This document shows positions 45,483 to 55,137 of a stretch of DNA of 64,000 nt, one piece after another. The notes beneath the pieces are model-generated. The model made no database searches. It was given only the letters and a program-made list of their open reading frames with translations, and had not been told where the DNA came from. The stretch covers positions 1,054,001 to 1,118,000 of the forward strand of contig NZ_CP101134.1 of the NCBI RefSeq assembly GCF_024296865.1, given 5' to 3'. The position numbers and the translations under genes were made by a program. This DNA is from Sphingobacterium sp. LZ7M1. GTDB taxonomy: Bacteria; Bacteroidota; Bacteroidia; Sphingobacteriales; Sphingobacteriaceae. How positions within the stretch are numbered: position 1 is the stretch's first letter; every line of letters starts with the position of its first letter.

Positions 45483-46184
45483 TTATTTTGTTTCTTTCTT
45501 CTTCGGTAGCAATACCTCATCTATCATACCAAATTCTTTGGCTTCAGCGGCACGCATCCAATAATCACGGTCTGATGACTTCTCAACCCAGTCGTAAGTC
45601 TGGCCCGAATGATCAGCGATGATCGTGTATAATTCTTCTTTTAATTTCAACATTTCACGCAGGTTGATCTCCATATCTGCAGCTACACCTTGTGCACCTC
45701 CAGATGGTTGGTGGATCATCACACGGGAGTGACGCAATGCTGCACGTTTACCTTTAGCACCTGCCACTAATAATACAGCACCCATTGAGGCTGCCATTCC
45801 GGTACAGATCGTTGCTACATCAGGAGAGATGTACTGCATGGTATCATAGATGCCTAGACCAGCATATACACTGCCACCTGGTGAATTGATATAGATCTGT
45901 ATGTCACGTTGCGCATCGGTCGATTGCAAGAACAATAACTGTGCTTGAACGATATTTGCAACCTGATCATTAATGCCATCTCCTAAAAAGATGATACGGT
46001 CCATCATCAAACGTGAAAATACGTCCATCTGAGCTACATTCAGTTGTCTCTCTTCGATGATGTATGGCGTAAGGTTGCTCGGAATTTGTTGTTGTAGTCT
46101 AGAAATGTAACCATCTACATGTTGGCTTCCAATTCTATGATGCTTGATAGCATACTTTCTAAATTCGTTTTTATCTATATTCAT
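45483..46184 (-). CDS. clpP: ATP-dependent Clp protease proteolytic subunit ClpP
   Basis: 233 residues, with a ~35-residue N-terminal extension before [13 protein letters not shown] compared with E. coli. The catalytic Ser133 lies in GMAASMGA, His158 in VMIHQPSGG, and Asp near 207 in [28 protein letters not shown] is the usual strand before the active site. It forms the tetradecameric chamber used by ClpX. Immediately upstream of clpX in the same operon. Confidence 0.96.
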   Translation of the reverse strand: MNIDKNEFRKYAIKHHRIGSQHVDGYISRLQQQIPSNLTPYIIEERQLNVAQMDVFSRLMMDRIIFLGDGINDQVANIVQAQLLFLQSTDAQRDIQIYINSPGGSVYAGLGIYDTMQYISPDVATICTGMAASMGAVLLVAGAKGKRAALRHSRVMIHQPSGGAQGVAADMEINLREMLKLKEELYTIIADHSGQTYDWVEKSSDRDYWMRAAEAKEFGMIDEVLLPKKKETK

Positions 46185-46225
46185 GTGATTCTTTCTGTCT
46201 TTATGCTACTAATATAATATTTATT

Positions 46226-46696
46226 TTAATATCCAAAATTTTCCTGCCCAAAAGATGGCAGTTCCGTTATAAATGTAAATTTCTCCTCCTCGAAATCTAT
46301 CCTGCAATAATAATGCTCAATTCCATTACTGACCAAAAGAAGGGGGATTTTATAAATACTGTTGTAATTTGCGATCTGTTCGAATGTTTTTTCGGTAATT
46401 TTGACAGATGGAGCCTTGAATTCTGCCAAAAGTACGCGCGATCCTTCTCGGTCATAAATCACCAGATCACTCCTTTTCTGCAGGCTGTTCAGGGATAGGC
46501 CGCCCTCGATCTTCATCAAGGACATCGGGTACTGATAGTGCCTGTTCAGATGACTGACCCAATGTTGTCGTACCCACTCCTCCGGTGTCAACAAAAGATG
46601 CTTCTTCCGCAGCTCGTCGAAAATATAATACTGATCCTGTTTTTTGCTGATTTTTGCCGGAAAGGGCGGTAAGTTCAAAGGAACCGGTCTAAACAT
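46226..46696 (-). CDS. Single-domain PD-(D/E)xK protein, type I restriction HsdR N-terminus-like
   Basis: 156 residues. It matches the HsdR_N-type domain (pfam13588-like): a nuclease signature with E64 (KIEGG), D77 (RSDLVIYD) and E92-F-K94 (LLAEFKAP). There is no helicase or methylase next to it. In Bacteroidota this stand-alone protein is frequently found divergent from holA, as it is here (72 nt between the starts). The conservation of all three catalytic positions suggests a functional nuclease; its role, perhaps in DNA repair or replication-linked, is not known. Confidence 0.8.
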   Translation of the reverse strand: MFRPVPLNLPPFPAKISKKQDQYYIFDELRKKHLLLTPEEWVRQHWVSHLNRHYQYPMSLMKIEGGLSLNSLQKRSDLVIYDREGSRVLLAEFKAPSVKITEKTFEQIANYNSIYKIPLLLVSNGIEHYYCRIDFEEEKFTFITELPSFGQENFGY

Positions 46697-46768
46697 TTAC
46701 AAAATTACGAAATTTTCCAACCTTTTCCAACAAGCAAAAGTCTATGTATTTTCGTACTTTCGTACAGC

Positions 46769-47776
46769 ATGAATGTCCAATCCATTTTATCCGATATCAA
46801 GAAAAAAAAACTCGCCCCAGTTTACCTACTGCATGGTGAAGAACCTTACTTTATCGACCTGATTTCTGATGCCATAGAACATACCGTCCTCGACGATGCC
46901 CAAAAGGGTTTCGACCAGTCGGTCGTGTACGGTAAGGATGCGGACTTCTCCAGCATTATCAGCATGGCCAAACGCTATCCCATGATGAGTGACCATCAGG
47001 TCATTGTGGTCAAGGAAGCGCAGAACCTGAAATGGAAGGATGATGAACTCCTGCAAAAATACCTAGAACAGCCAACTCCTTCAACCGTATTGGTTTTTGC
47101 CCATAAATACAGCAAGTTTGATAAGCGGAAAAAATCCTTTAAATTATTGGAGAAGGCAGGAGTGGTGCTGGAATCCAATAAGCTCTATGAAGATAAGGTG
47201 GCAGCCTGGATCAATGAGCAGCTGAATGCTTCAGGGAGAAGGGTGCATCCGCAGGCAGCTGCGCTGATGGCCGAATACTTGGGGACCGATCTATCTAAGA
47301 TTGCCAATGAAATCGAAAAACTGCAACTGAATATTCCTGCAGACAAAGAAATCAGCACTGTGGATGTGGAGCAGAACATCGGTATCAGCAAGGACTTCAA
47401 TGTATTTGAATTGAATACCGCTCTTTCCAAGCGGAATGCGCTGAAAGCTTTCCAGATCGTGGATTATTTTGCTGCCAACCCAAAGAGTAACCCGATGCCG
47501 GTGGTGATTGGTTTTCTGGGCACCTATTTCACCAAGATCCTGAAATACCATTACCTACCCGATAAATCTTCGGCCGTGGCTGCCAAGCAGCTCGGGGTAC
47601 ATCCGTTTTTCGTCAAGGAATACGAATATGCCGCTAGGAACTTCAATAGAAGGAAAACCTTTGAAATCATCCATCTGATCAAGGAATTCGACCTGAAATC
47701 AAAAGGAATGAATGTGGGACACCTGACTGAATCCGGTGATCTGTTGACCGAACTGATCTATAAAATATTAAACTAA
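46769..47776 (+). CDS. holA: DNA polymerase III subunit delta
   Basis: 335 residues, standard length. N-terminal nucleotide-binding-like domain (KLAPVYLLHGEEPYFIDLIS), the middle region with MAEYLGTDLSKIANEIEKL, and the collar domain with VFELNTALSKRNALKAFQIVDYF. The delta subunit opens the sliding clamp within the clamp loader. It is divergent from the PD-(D/E)xK gene and is followed, 4 nt later, by a small exported protein. Confidence 0.92.
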   Translation: MNVQSILSDIKKKKLAPVYLLHGEEPYFIDLISDAIEHTVLDDAQKGFDQSVVYGKDADFSSIISMAKRYPMMSDHQVIVVKEAQNLKWKDDELLQKYLEQPTPSTVLVFAHKYSKFDKRKKSFKLLEKAGVVLESNKLYEDKVAAWINEQLNASGRRVHPQAAALMAEYLGTDLSKIANEIEKLQLNIPADKEISTVDVEQNIGISKDFNVFELNTALSKRNALKAFQIVDYFAANPKSNPMPVVIGFLGTYFTKILKYHYLPDKSSAVAAKQLGVHPFFVKEYEYAARNFNRRKTFEIIHLIKEFDLKSKGMNVGHLTESGDLLTELIYKILN

Positions 47777-47780
47777 AAAC

Positions 47781-48347
47781 ATGCAAAAGCTATTTTCTCT
47801 TCTTATCCTGATGCTGATCAGTAGCTTGGGTTTTGCCCAAAGCTCCTATTATACCTTAATTCAAGGTGGTGGAAATCTTGGCCTCCGTAATCCCGGTTAT
47901 GAAGGCACCTTCAATGGATATTCCCTGCATTTTATTTTTGGAAAGAACTTTGATGATAAAGCCTATTTAGGGCTAGGGATTGGTAATGAAACCCTGAAAG
48001 GAGATTACAGCAAATCTGGGGAAGTAGCAAATACCGATGGGAGGAAATCCAAATATGACCGTAATCTTTTTCCAATATTCATTGATGCAAGATTGCCAGT
48101 GAAGGATTTTGGACAAGCATCCAGAATCGGTTTCTTGGCTAATGCTGGTTATTCTGCGAGTATCGGTCCGGTCTATGATAAAGGCTTTATGGGCAAAGCA
48201 GGTGTCTTTTACCTTTTTGACTCCCTGAGCAAAACCAAATTCACGATTTCAGCCACTTATGCCTACCAACAACTGCATGGTAGTTTTTATACCAGCAATT
48301 TCGATCATCAACATCTGAACCTTTCCGTGGGGATTATGCTGAAGTAA
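47781..48347 (+). CDS. Small exported protein, probable outer-membrane beta-barrel
   Basis: 188 residues with a signal peptide (ends GFAQ, about residue 20). The mature part alternates polar and hydrophobic residues in many short strands with glycine turns (IQGGGNLGLRNPGYEG, FFIDARLPVKDFGQAS-like) and ends in a strand (HLNLSVGIMLK), which suggests a small beta-barrel. No family recognised. Its ATG lies 4 nt after the holA stop, so it is co-transcribed. Confidence 0.75.
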   Translation: MQKLFSLLILMLISSLGFAQSSYYTLIQGGGNLGLRNPGYEGTFNGYSLHFIFGKNFDDKAYLGLGIGNETLKGDYSKSGEVANTDGRKSKYDRNLFPIFIDARLPVKDFGQASRIGFLANAGYSASIGPVYDKGFMGKAGVFYLFDSLSKTKFTISATYAYQQLHGSFYTSNFDHQHLNLSVGIMLK

Positions 48348-48559
48348 GGTGTTTTCATGCTGAGGTCCATTCGAAGGAATTTGAGAAAAATACACTCCAT
48401 TAATATCAATCAATATGGATAAAATTGGGTACTTTCTTGTACCGTCAATTTTCCTTTTTTTGTCATGTTGAGGGTTTAAAATTTGAACTAAATTTATCGG
48501 AAGGTGATGACAGCATGTTGGCAATGAAAATCTATTAGCTCTTTTATTTTTAAATATAG

Positions 48560-48710
48560 ACCCCCTTTTGGGGTTCCATTATTTTAGCTGGCATAGCACG
48601 TTAGCCTGAAAGTCGCGCAAAAACGATGTTCGATTAATCGAACATCGTTTTTGCATTAGCCCTATATTGTTTACCATCCATGCTAAAATAATTCATCCCC
48701 TCCGGGGATG
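48560..48710. repeat. Composite hairpin repeat family C, copy 2
   Basis: Hairpin ACCCC/GGGGT (48560-48574), end repeat ATTATTTTAGC (48578-48588), a perfect 38-nt palindrome (48617-48654) sharing the core CGATGTTCGATTAATCGAAC with copy 1, inverted end repeat GCTAAAATAAT (48682-48692), hairpin CATCCCC/GGGGATG (48694-48710). The outer hairpins differ in sequence but not in fold from copy 1. Confidence 0.8.
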
Positions 48711-48840
48711 TATGGCGGATAAAAAATATTCTTCTGGAAAATTAATATGGGTCTAAATATCTAGGAACACAGTTCATTGGTAGGAACGAAATATCTCGGG
48801 ACAGTACCTTATTTATAAACTAAACTGAAGAAAATAATGT

Positions 48841-48990
48841 ATTGGCGTACATTTCCTGTACCGAAGCTACAAGAAAACAGAGTCTTTGGGGCTGGGCGTA
48901 TTCGATACTCCCCAACAGTATGATGGACTTTCCAGCGAAATGTTGATCCAAATCTTGGTCTATCCTCTTATCCCTTCCATCCTGGTTCAA
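48841..48990 (-). repeat. Dispersed repeat family A, copy 3 (reverse orientation)
   Basis: The reverse complement of copy 2 (40638-40788) over the whole 150 nt, from ATTGGCGTAC to CCTGGTTCAA, with substitutions. Together with repeat C it forms an inverted module facing the one at 40638-41030. Confidence 0.8.
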
Positions 48991-49170
48991 TACCAACAAC
49001 CATACAAACAGCCCCTTCTACGTATTCAAAATTCCTTAACATGGAAAACTCGATTCTTCCTTAGAAATTGTATAGATTTAAAGCATCGCACTTCACAATA
49101 AGTTTTCCGATTCCATTTTTGTTGAAATCAAAAATTAAAAATTTTTAAGATCCATTGGACATCAATCGGA

Positions 49171-49217
49171 CCTTATTCGAGGCATATATTGAAAATTCCG
49201 AATATGCCTCGAATGAG
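49171..49217. repeat. Palindromic repeat family B, copy 2
   Basis: Arms ATTCGAGGCATAT / ATATGCCTCGAAT (49175-49187 and 49202-49214) with outer partial pairing and interior containing GAAAATTCCG. Relative to copy 1 the stem differs at A to G and C to T positions, each matched by the complementary change on the other arm. Confidence 0.75.
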
Positions 49218-49345
49218 AGTAAAAGGAATCCCGAAGGTTCTTGCCAAAAACTTTCATTATTTTTTTAACTTTCTTCCCCTCATCTAGTCTAGTACGTCCT
49301 ATGTGTCGGATGGCATATGCCTAAAATCTTGGGAAGATATCAAAC

Positions 49346-49378
49346 AAAAAAGGCTCGTTCATTGCTGAACGAGCCTTT
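49346..49378 (-). terminator. Intrinsic terminator of the RND efflux operon
   Basis: 13-bp stem AAAGGCTCGTTCA / TGAACGAGCCTTT with a 4-nt loop; on the minus strand it ends in a T run, 23 nt past the permease stop. Confidence 0.88.
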
Positions 49379-49401
49379 TAAAAATATGGAGTTAAACTAA
49401 A

Positions 49402-52400
49402 TTAGTGCGCACTTAGGCTTTTCTTTTTCTCCTCATCGAAACTAGCTTCCAATTCTGCTAATTTCTTTTTACCGTAAGCCATTCGTGTAATCACTACGAA
49501 AAGCACCGGTACGATAAAGATGGCAAGGAAAGTTGCTGCTGTCATACCCCCGAATACGGTCCAGCCGATAGTCTGTCTTGATACAGCACCTGCACCTGTA
49601 GACAACATCAATGGGATAATACCTAAGATAAATGCCAATGAGGTCATGATGATCGGACGCAGACGAAGTTTAACAGCGTCTAGCGTTGCTTCAACCAGGT
49701 TCATTCCGATATCCACCCGTTCCTTGGCAAATTCCACGATCAAGATCGCGTTCTTGGCCGCCAAACCGATAATGGTTACCAAACCAATCTGTGCATAGAT
49801 GTTATTGTCCAAGTTAGGTAATAAGGTCAATGCTAAGATCGCTCCGAATATACCTAGAGGTACAGATAACAGGATGGAGAATGGTACCGACCAACTTTCA
49901 TATAATGAAGCCAATAACAAGAACACGAACAAGATACAGAGTGCAAAGATCTGGATGGTTTTGCTACCCGACTGTTTCTCTTGCAGGGATAGTCCTGAGA
50001 ATTCAAACGAATATCCATCGGAAAGGGTCTGAGCAGCTACTTCCTCCAATGCGCGGATGGCATCACCGGATGAGTAACCTGGACCAGCCTCTCCAGAAAT
50101 CTGGATCGAACGGAAAATGTTAAAGTGGTTGACGATCGAAGGGTTTGTTGTCAGTTCATATCGCACTAAGTTTGAGATAGGCACTGGTTGACCCTGAACG
50201 TTTTTCACATATAATTTATTGATGTCTTCGATATGCATACGGTAGCTGGTATCTGCCTGTGTTACTACACGGAAGTTACGGCCGTATTTGGTAAAGTCAT
50301 TCACATAGCTACTACCTAAGTAAGAAGATATAGTGCTATAGATATTGGAAACGGGAACACCCATACGTTTAGCCATTTCACGGTCTACCTGTAATTTGTA
50401 GTTCGGTGAATTACTGTTGAAAAGGGTATAGGCCATTCCAATTTCAGGGCGTTGGTTTGCAGCAGCCAAGAATCGGCCTACCATTGCTTCGAAATCTTTG
50501 ATATCGACAGTCTGTCTATCCTGGATCTCCATGGTGAAACCACCCGCGGTACCCAAACCAGGGATTGGCGGCGGAGTTGCAGCAATTACAGTAGCCTTCG
50601 AATAGCCTCGATATTTACCCATGATGGCACCTGTGATATCAGATACGGTTTTCTGTCTTTCATCCCATGGTTTTAAGGATACGAAAAGGGATGCACCGTT
50701 TGGTTTTGCAGAACGGTTCAATAAGTTCATACCGTTGATGGAAGTCACATAGTTGATTTCTGGGAATTCCTTACGAAGATCGTTCGTCAATTCCGTCAAG
50801 ACTTCTTCGGTTCGTGCACTGGATGCCCCTTCTGGTAAGCTGACTCCCATAAAGAAGATACCACCATCCTCATTAGGGATAAATCCGGCTTTCTTAGCGG
50901 TAAACATCCATCCGGTTCCTACGAAGATACAGACCAAGATAATCAATACCAGTGGAGCTGACTTAATCGCTTTTTTAACACCTTTGGAATAGCGGTAGGT
51001 CACCTTGTCGAACCAAACGTTGAATTTATAGAAGAATTTGTTCAAACCCTTGGAGTCCTTTGTTGTTGCCGAAGGTTTCAACATGATCGAACATAAGGCA
51101 GGCGTCAGGGAAAGTGCAATAAATGCCGAAAGCATTACGGATACAGCAATGGTAATCGCAAACTGTTGGTACAGTTTACCAACCATCCCTGGGATAAATC
51201 CTACCGGAACGAACACCGCTGCCAAGATCAGGGCAATGGCAATAACGGGCGCTGTAATATCCTTCATGGCACGCATGGTCGCTTCTTTCGCATCCATCTT
51301 ATAATGGTCGATATAATGCTGGACGGCCTCCACCACAACGATGGCATCATCCACTACGATACCGATGGCGAGTACGAATGCCAACATCGTTAAGTTGTTG
51401 ATCGAGAAGCCAAATAAGGTAAAGAAGATAAATGTACCCACAATGGATACTGGAATCGCCAATAATGGGATCAAGGTTGCTCTCCAACTTTGTAGGAAGA
51501 AGAATACCACTAAGGTTACCAAGATCATGGCTTCGATTAGGGTATGGATTACGGAACTGATGGAAGCGTTTACCACCGATACAGTTTCATAACCTACAAC
51601 ATAATCAACACCTGTAGGGAATGACTTCTTCAATTCCTCCAAGGTCTTATAGATACCATCGGCAGTTTCCACCGCATTACCACCAGGGGTTTGGGAAATC
51701 ATCATACCCGATGCTGTATTTCCATTTACCTTGTTGGTAATACCGTAGTTAAATTGTCCTAGTTCTACTCTAGCTATATCTTTCAAAAGCACGATGGAAC
51801 CATCTGCATTTGTTTTTACTACGATGTTTTCAAATTGGTCCACTTCCTCCAAATCGGAGTCCATTACGATTGGGTATTCAAATACCTGCATGTTTTCCTG
51901 AGGACGGGCACCTACCGAACCACCCGGCATACGGGAGTTCTGTTCTTGGATAGCTGTATTGACATCTGCTGGAGACATCCCGATGTTAGCAAGTTTATTG
52001 GCATCTAACCATACACGCATGGCGAATGGTTGACCGAAAGCTTGCACATCACCCACACCAGGGACACGCAATAAGGCGTCTTTCAGGTAAAGGTTGATGT
52101 AGTTGGATAGGAAGTTGATATCGCGGCTACCATCTGGGGATACCAAGGAAACCATCATCAAGATATCGGTATTAACCTTACGCGTGGTTACCCCTAAACG
52201 GCGTACAGCCTCTGGCAATACGGGTTCTGCGATACTCACACGGTTCTGTACGTCCAAGGTTGCAATATCGATATCGGTACCTACTTCAAAAGTTACCGTG
52301 ATACGTGAACCACCATCGGAGGTTGAGTTGGAACTCATATAGATCATTCCGGGAGTACCGTTGATCTGACTCTCGATAGGTGTCGTTACTGTTTTTTCTA

Positions 52401-52572
52401 CTGTTTGTGCATCCGCACCTGTATAGGTTGCTGAAACCGATACAGTAGGGGGCGCAATATTGGGATATTGACTGATAGGTAAGGTTGTGATCGCGATAAC
52501 CCCAATGATCGAAATCAAAATGGATACCACCATCGCCGTTACCGGCCTTTTTATAAATACTTCTGAGATCAT
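49402..52572 (-). CDS. RND multidrug efflux permease (AcrB/HAE-1 type)
   Basis: 1056 residues, the normal length. Two repeats of six membrane helices each with a large periplasmic domain. Recognisable are FIKRPVTAMVVSILISIIGV at the N-terminus, the proton-relay Asp pair in GIVVDDAIVVVEAV (near 405), SALTPALC-like ALSLTPALCSIML and GLAAKNAILIVEFAKE in the second half. It exports hydrophobic or amphiphilic compounds with proton antiport. Last gene of tetR-tolC-acrA-acrB, with a terminator behind it. Confidence 0.95.
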   Translation of the reverse strand: MISEVFIKRPVTAMVVSILISIIGVIAITTLPISQYPNIAPPTVSVSATYTGADAQTVEKTVTTPIESQINGTPGMIYMSSNSTSDGGSRITVTFEVGTDIDIATLDVQNRVSIAEPVLPEAVRRLGVTTRKVNTDILMMVSLVSPDGSRDINFLSNYINLYLKDALLRVPGVGDVQAFGQPFAMRVWLDANKLANIGMSPADVNTAIQEQNSRMPGGSVGARPQENMQVFEYPIVMDSDLEEVDQFENIVVKTNADGSIVLLKDIARVELGQFNYGITNKVNGNTASGMMISQTPGGNAVETADGIYKTLEELKKSFPTGVDYVVGYETVSVVNASISSVIHTLIEAMILVTLVVFFFLQSWRATLIPLLAIPVSIVGTFIFFTLFGFSINNLTMLAFVLAIGIVVDDAIVVVEAVQHYIDHYKMDAKEATMRAMKDITAPVIAIALILAAVFVPVGFIPGMVGKLYQQFAITIAVSVMLSAFIALSLTPALCSIMLKPSATTKDSKGLNKFFYKFNVWFDKVTYRYSKGVKKAIKSAPLVLIILVCIFVGTGWMFTAKKAGFIPNEDGGIFFMGVSLPEGASSARTEEVLTELTNDLRKEFPEINYVTSINGMNLLNRSAKPNGASLFVSLKPWDERQKTVSDITGAIMGKYRGYSKATVIAATPPPIPGLGTAGGFTMEIQDRQTVDIKDFEAMVGRFLAAANQRPEIGMAYTLFNSNSPNYKLQVDREMAKRMGVPVSNIYSTISSYLGSSYVNDFTKYGRNFRVVTQADTSYRMHIEDINKLYVKNVQGQPVPISNLVRYELTTNPSIVNHFNIFRSIQISGEAGPGYSSGDAIRALEEVAAQTLSDGYSFEFSGLSLQEKQSGSKTIQIFALCILFVFLLLASLYESWSVPFSILLSVPLGIFGAILALTLLPNLDNNIYAQIGLVTIIGLAAKNAILIVEFAKERVDIGMNLVEATLDAVKLRLRPIIMTSLAFILGIIPLMLSTGAGAVSRQTIGWTVFGGMTAATFLAIFIVPVLFVVITRMAYGKKKLAELEASFDEEKKKSLSAH

Positions 52573-52600
52573 TCGTTAATTATATTTTGTGGAACAGCAC

Positions 52601-53755
52601 TTATTTTTTCGGTTGAGCTTGAGGTTGTTGAGGAGCCATTGTGGCTTTGTCCACAACCTTTGCGCCTGGTTTCAATGAGGTTACCCCATCAACGACGATT
52701 TTCTCTCCAGGGTTGATACCTTTTGTAATCACGACACGGTCGCCTAATTTTTGTCCTAATGTTACTTGTTTCAAGTCCACAGTACTACTGTCGGTTACCG
52801 TATAAACAGAGAATGAACCTAACTGCTCAAAGATGGCACGGTAAGGAATTACCACAGCTTCTTCTTTTGAAGTACTTACCACATTCAAGTTCAAGTTCAT
52901 ACCTGCACGTAAAGTATTGTTGGGATTGTCGAAAGTAGCTCTAACCTTTAAAGTACCTGTTTGAGGATCCACTGCACGGTCAATTGTTGAGATTCTACCA
53001 TGAGAACCATAAGTACTTGCATCTGGCAAAGTCAAGTTGATCTGGGTACTTGATTTACCTGATTGAAGGTTGCTGAACTCCATGATCTCTTTTTCATTGA
53101 TCTGGAATTCTACAGCAATTGGGTTTGTTGAACTGATGGTGTTCAATAAGGTTGTTCCGGCTGATACTAAAGCGCCATTACGCACTTGGGAGATACCAAT
53201 GGTTCCCGAGAAAGGTGCGACGATGCTAGAACGTTGCAAGTTAACTCTAGCAGTAGTTAAAGCAGCTTCGGCAGCTTGTACCTGTGCTTTTTGATTATTG
53301 ACATCAGTGAATGCATAATCCAATGTTTGTTTAGCGATCGCATCTTTATCTGCTAGGGTCTGATAGCGTTGCAAGTCTTTTTCCACACGAGCTAGGTTAG
53401 CTCTAGCGATTTCAAGATTTGCTTTGGCTTGGTCGACTGCAGCTGCATAACGAACGCGGTCGATATCATATAGTTTCTGTCCTTTGCTGACATGGGCACC
53501 ATCAGCAACGCTGATATTGGTGATATAGCCAGAGACTTCTGCTCTAATTTCAGTTTCTTGTAATGGAACAACGTTCGCTGGATAGCTATGCTGTCCTGAA
53601 ACGATTTCATGTTGTACAACAGCCATGGTAACAGGCATGGCCTGCGCTTGCATCTGCCCAGGACCTTGTTGTTTTGATCCCTCTTTGTTGCCACAAGCTG
53701 TAAAGAACAGTCCAGAGCCTAAAAGTATTGTTGAAAATAAACGAGTTGTATTCAT
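52601..53755 (-). CDS. RND efflux periplasmic adaptor (AcrA/MexA type)
   Basis: 384 residues. Lipobox FFTAC (Cys21). Membrane-fusion features: IRAEVSGYITNISVADGAHV (lipoyl half), coiled-coil hairpin ~95-165 with YQTLADKDAIAKQTLD, VAPFSGTIGISQV (second lipoyl half) and the beta-barrel and membrane-proximal domains with RAGMNLNLNVV. The C-terminal tail is Pro/Gln-rich. It links the permease (28 nt downstream) to the outer-membrane channel. Confidence 0.94.
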   Translation of the reverse strand: MNTTRLFSTILLGSGLFFTACGNKEGSKQQGPGQMQAQAMPVTMAVVQHEIVSGQHSYPANVVPLQETEIRAEVSGYITNISVADGAHVSKGQKLYDIDRVRYAAAVDQAKANLEIARANLARVEKDLQRYQTLADKDAIAKQTLDYAFTDVNNQKAQVQAAEAALTTARVNLQRSSIVAPFSGTIGISQVRNGALVSAGTTLLNTISSTNPIAVEFQINEKEIMEFSNLQSGKSSTQINLTLPDASTYGSHGRISTIDRAVDPQTGTLKVRATFDNPNNTLRAGMNLNLNVVSTSKEEAVVIPYRAIFEQLGSFSVYTVTDSSTVDLKQVTLGQKLGDRVVITKGINPGEKIVVDGVTSLKPGAKVVDKATMAPQQPQAQPKK

Positions 53756-53800
53756 GTTTTCGTAGTTTCTTATGTGAATTGTATTGTGGATGTTGTTGTA

Positions 53801-55132
53801 TTAATTAGCAAAATTGATTGTTCCCAATGCTTTTTGAATATCTAGTTTGCTTGACAGTACGGCATACAGCGAGTTCAAGTAATTCAATTGGCTTGTTTTC
53901 AAGTCTGTTTCCGCAGTCATCAGCTCTAGATAGGTCTTTACCCCTGCATCATATTGTAATTTGATCGTAGCGTATACTTCTTCTGAAAGCTCTACGTTTT
54001 CTTTTGCATTTCTCCATTCATTGATATTGGCACGGTAGTTAGCCATGGCAGCGGAATATTGAGCACCGATCTGGTTTTCTAGGTTTTCAATGTCCATATC
54101 AATTCTTGATTCCAACAACTCTGATTTTCGGATTTCTTGCACGCGTTTTCCTCCTTGGAAAATAGGGAAGGATAGGCTCAGGCCAAAGCTGGACTGTGGA
54201 AAGTTATCGCCATACAGGTCCGCGAATGAATTGTTCCTATAGTTAAGACCGTAGTTTGCAAAGGCTCCTAACTTAGGAAGGAATTGCCATTTTTGATACT
54301 GTGTGTTCAGTTTTTGGATGTCCTTCATGGTCTGCAATTGTCTCAATTCAACGCGGTTGTTATAATTCAGGACATCTGTGGTATCCATCAGAACATTGGA
54401 TTCCATGTTTTGGTTCTCAAAAGAGAGCGTCAAACCGTTTGTTGGGTTCAAGCCCAACAAGGTCTTTAGATAATCATATTTATATTTTCTAAACTCCAAT
54501 GCAGATTTTAATTCAGCTTTAGCGTTGTTCAAAGAAATCTGGGCTCTTTTATAGTCTGTTTTATCGACCAATCCAGTTTCATAACGTGCATTGGCCTCCG
54601 TGTACTGGCGGTTCAGGCGTGCGATGTTTTCCTGGATGATGTTGATCTGTTCTTCGCTTGTTAAGATATCGTAATAAGCTTTGCTGACATCGACTACGGT
54701 ATTGATTTTAGTGTCTTCAACGCTAAGGTCATTTTGTTGTCTGATGAATTTGGCAGCCTTAGAAGCTTGGAACAAGCCTGGGTTAATTATTGCTTGATCT
54801 GCTTGAAAGGTCAATGCGGAGGTATTGCTCTGTCCCATTGCAATGTTCTGGCCGTTGATATTGGCGGTTGGCAATTGCGTAAAGTGGGTGAGGCTACCGT
54901 TGGCATTGATTTGCGGGAACCAACCCGAAAGGGCTGATGCGATTTCGCGTTCGCCGATTTCCTGGTCGATCTGTGCTTGTCTGATTTCGATTTTGTTTTC
55001 CAAAGCATATTGGATCAATTCGTCCAAGGTGGCATTACTGTTCAGGTTATTTGTCGTTTGGGCAAATACTGATCCTACAGAGATCGCAGTAAAGGAAAGA
55101 TAAACTAATAAGTCCTTAATTCTAAAATTCAT
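53801..55132 (-). CDS. TolC-family outer-membrane efflux protein
   Basis: 443 residues with a signal peptide ending VFAQ (~25). Two outer-membrane-efflux (OEP) repeats are visible with long coiled-coil helices (INIIQENIARLNRQYTEANA and RANINEWRNAKENVELSEEV). It completes the tripartite pump with the adaptor and permease. Its ATG lies 5 nt after the tetR stop, so regulator and pump share a transcript. Confidence 0.93.
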   Translation of the reverse strand: MNFRIKDLLVYLSFTAISVGSVFAQTTNNLNSNATLDELIQYALENKIEIRQAQIDQEIGEREIASALSGWFPQINANGSLTHFTQLPTANINGQNIAMGQSNTSALTFQADQAIINPGLFQASKAAKFIRQQNDLSVEDTKINTVVDVSKAYYDILTSEEQINIIQENIARLNRQYTEANARYETGLVDKTDYKRAQISLNNAKAELKSALEFRKYKYDYLKTLLGLNPTNGLTLSFENQNMESNVLMDTTDVLNYNNRVELRQLQTMKDIQKLNTQYQKWQFLPKLGAFANYGLNYRNNSFADLYGDNFPQSSFGLSLSFPIFQGGKRVQEIRKSELLESRIDMDIENLENQIGAQYSAAMANYRANINEWRNAKENVELSEEVYATIKLQYDAGVKTYLELMTAETDLKTSQLNYLNSLYAVLSSKLDIQKALGTINFAN

Positions 55133-55137
55133 ATATA

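Larger units (their letters stand above)
48348..49345. other. 1-kb intergenic region rich in repeats
   Basis: No real gene; a frame at 48886-49101 lies within a repeat and is not supported. The region holds repeat C copy 2 (48560-48710), repeat A copy 3 (48841-48990), palindrome B copy 2 (49171-49217) and remains of another repeat motif near 48760-48810. Confidence 0.75.

Noticed and set aside
46226..46696. Restriction-modification system or other phage defence locus
   Set aside because: Only the nuclease-like domain is present; no methylase, specificity or helicase gene lies nearby, and the neighbours are core replication and protease genes.
48886..49101. 71-residue plus-strand frame in the intergenic region after holA operon
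   Set aside because: It is read from repeat family A sequence (ILVYPLIPSILVQ); the same words appear in frames from other copies, so it is a repeat artefact.
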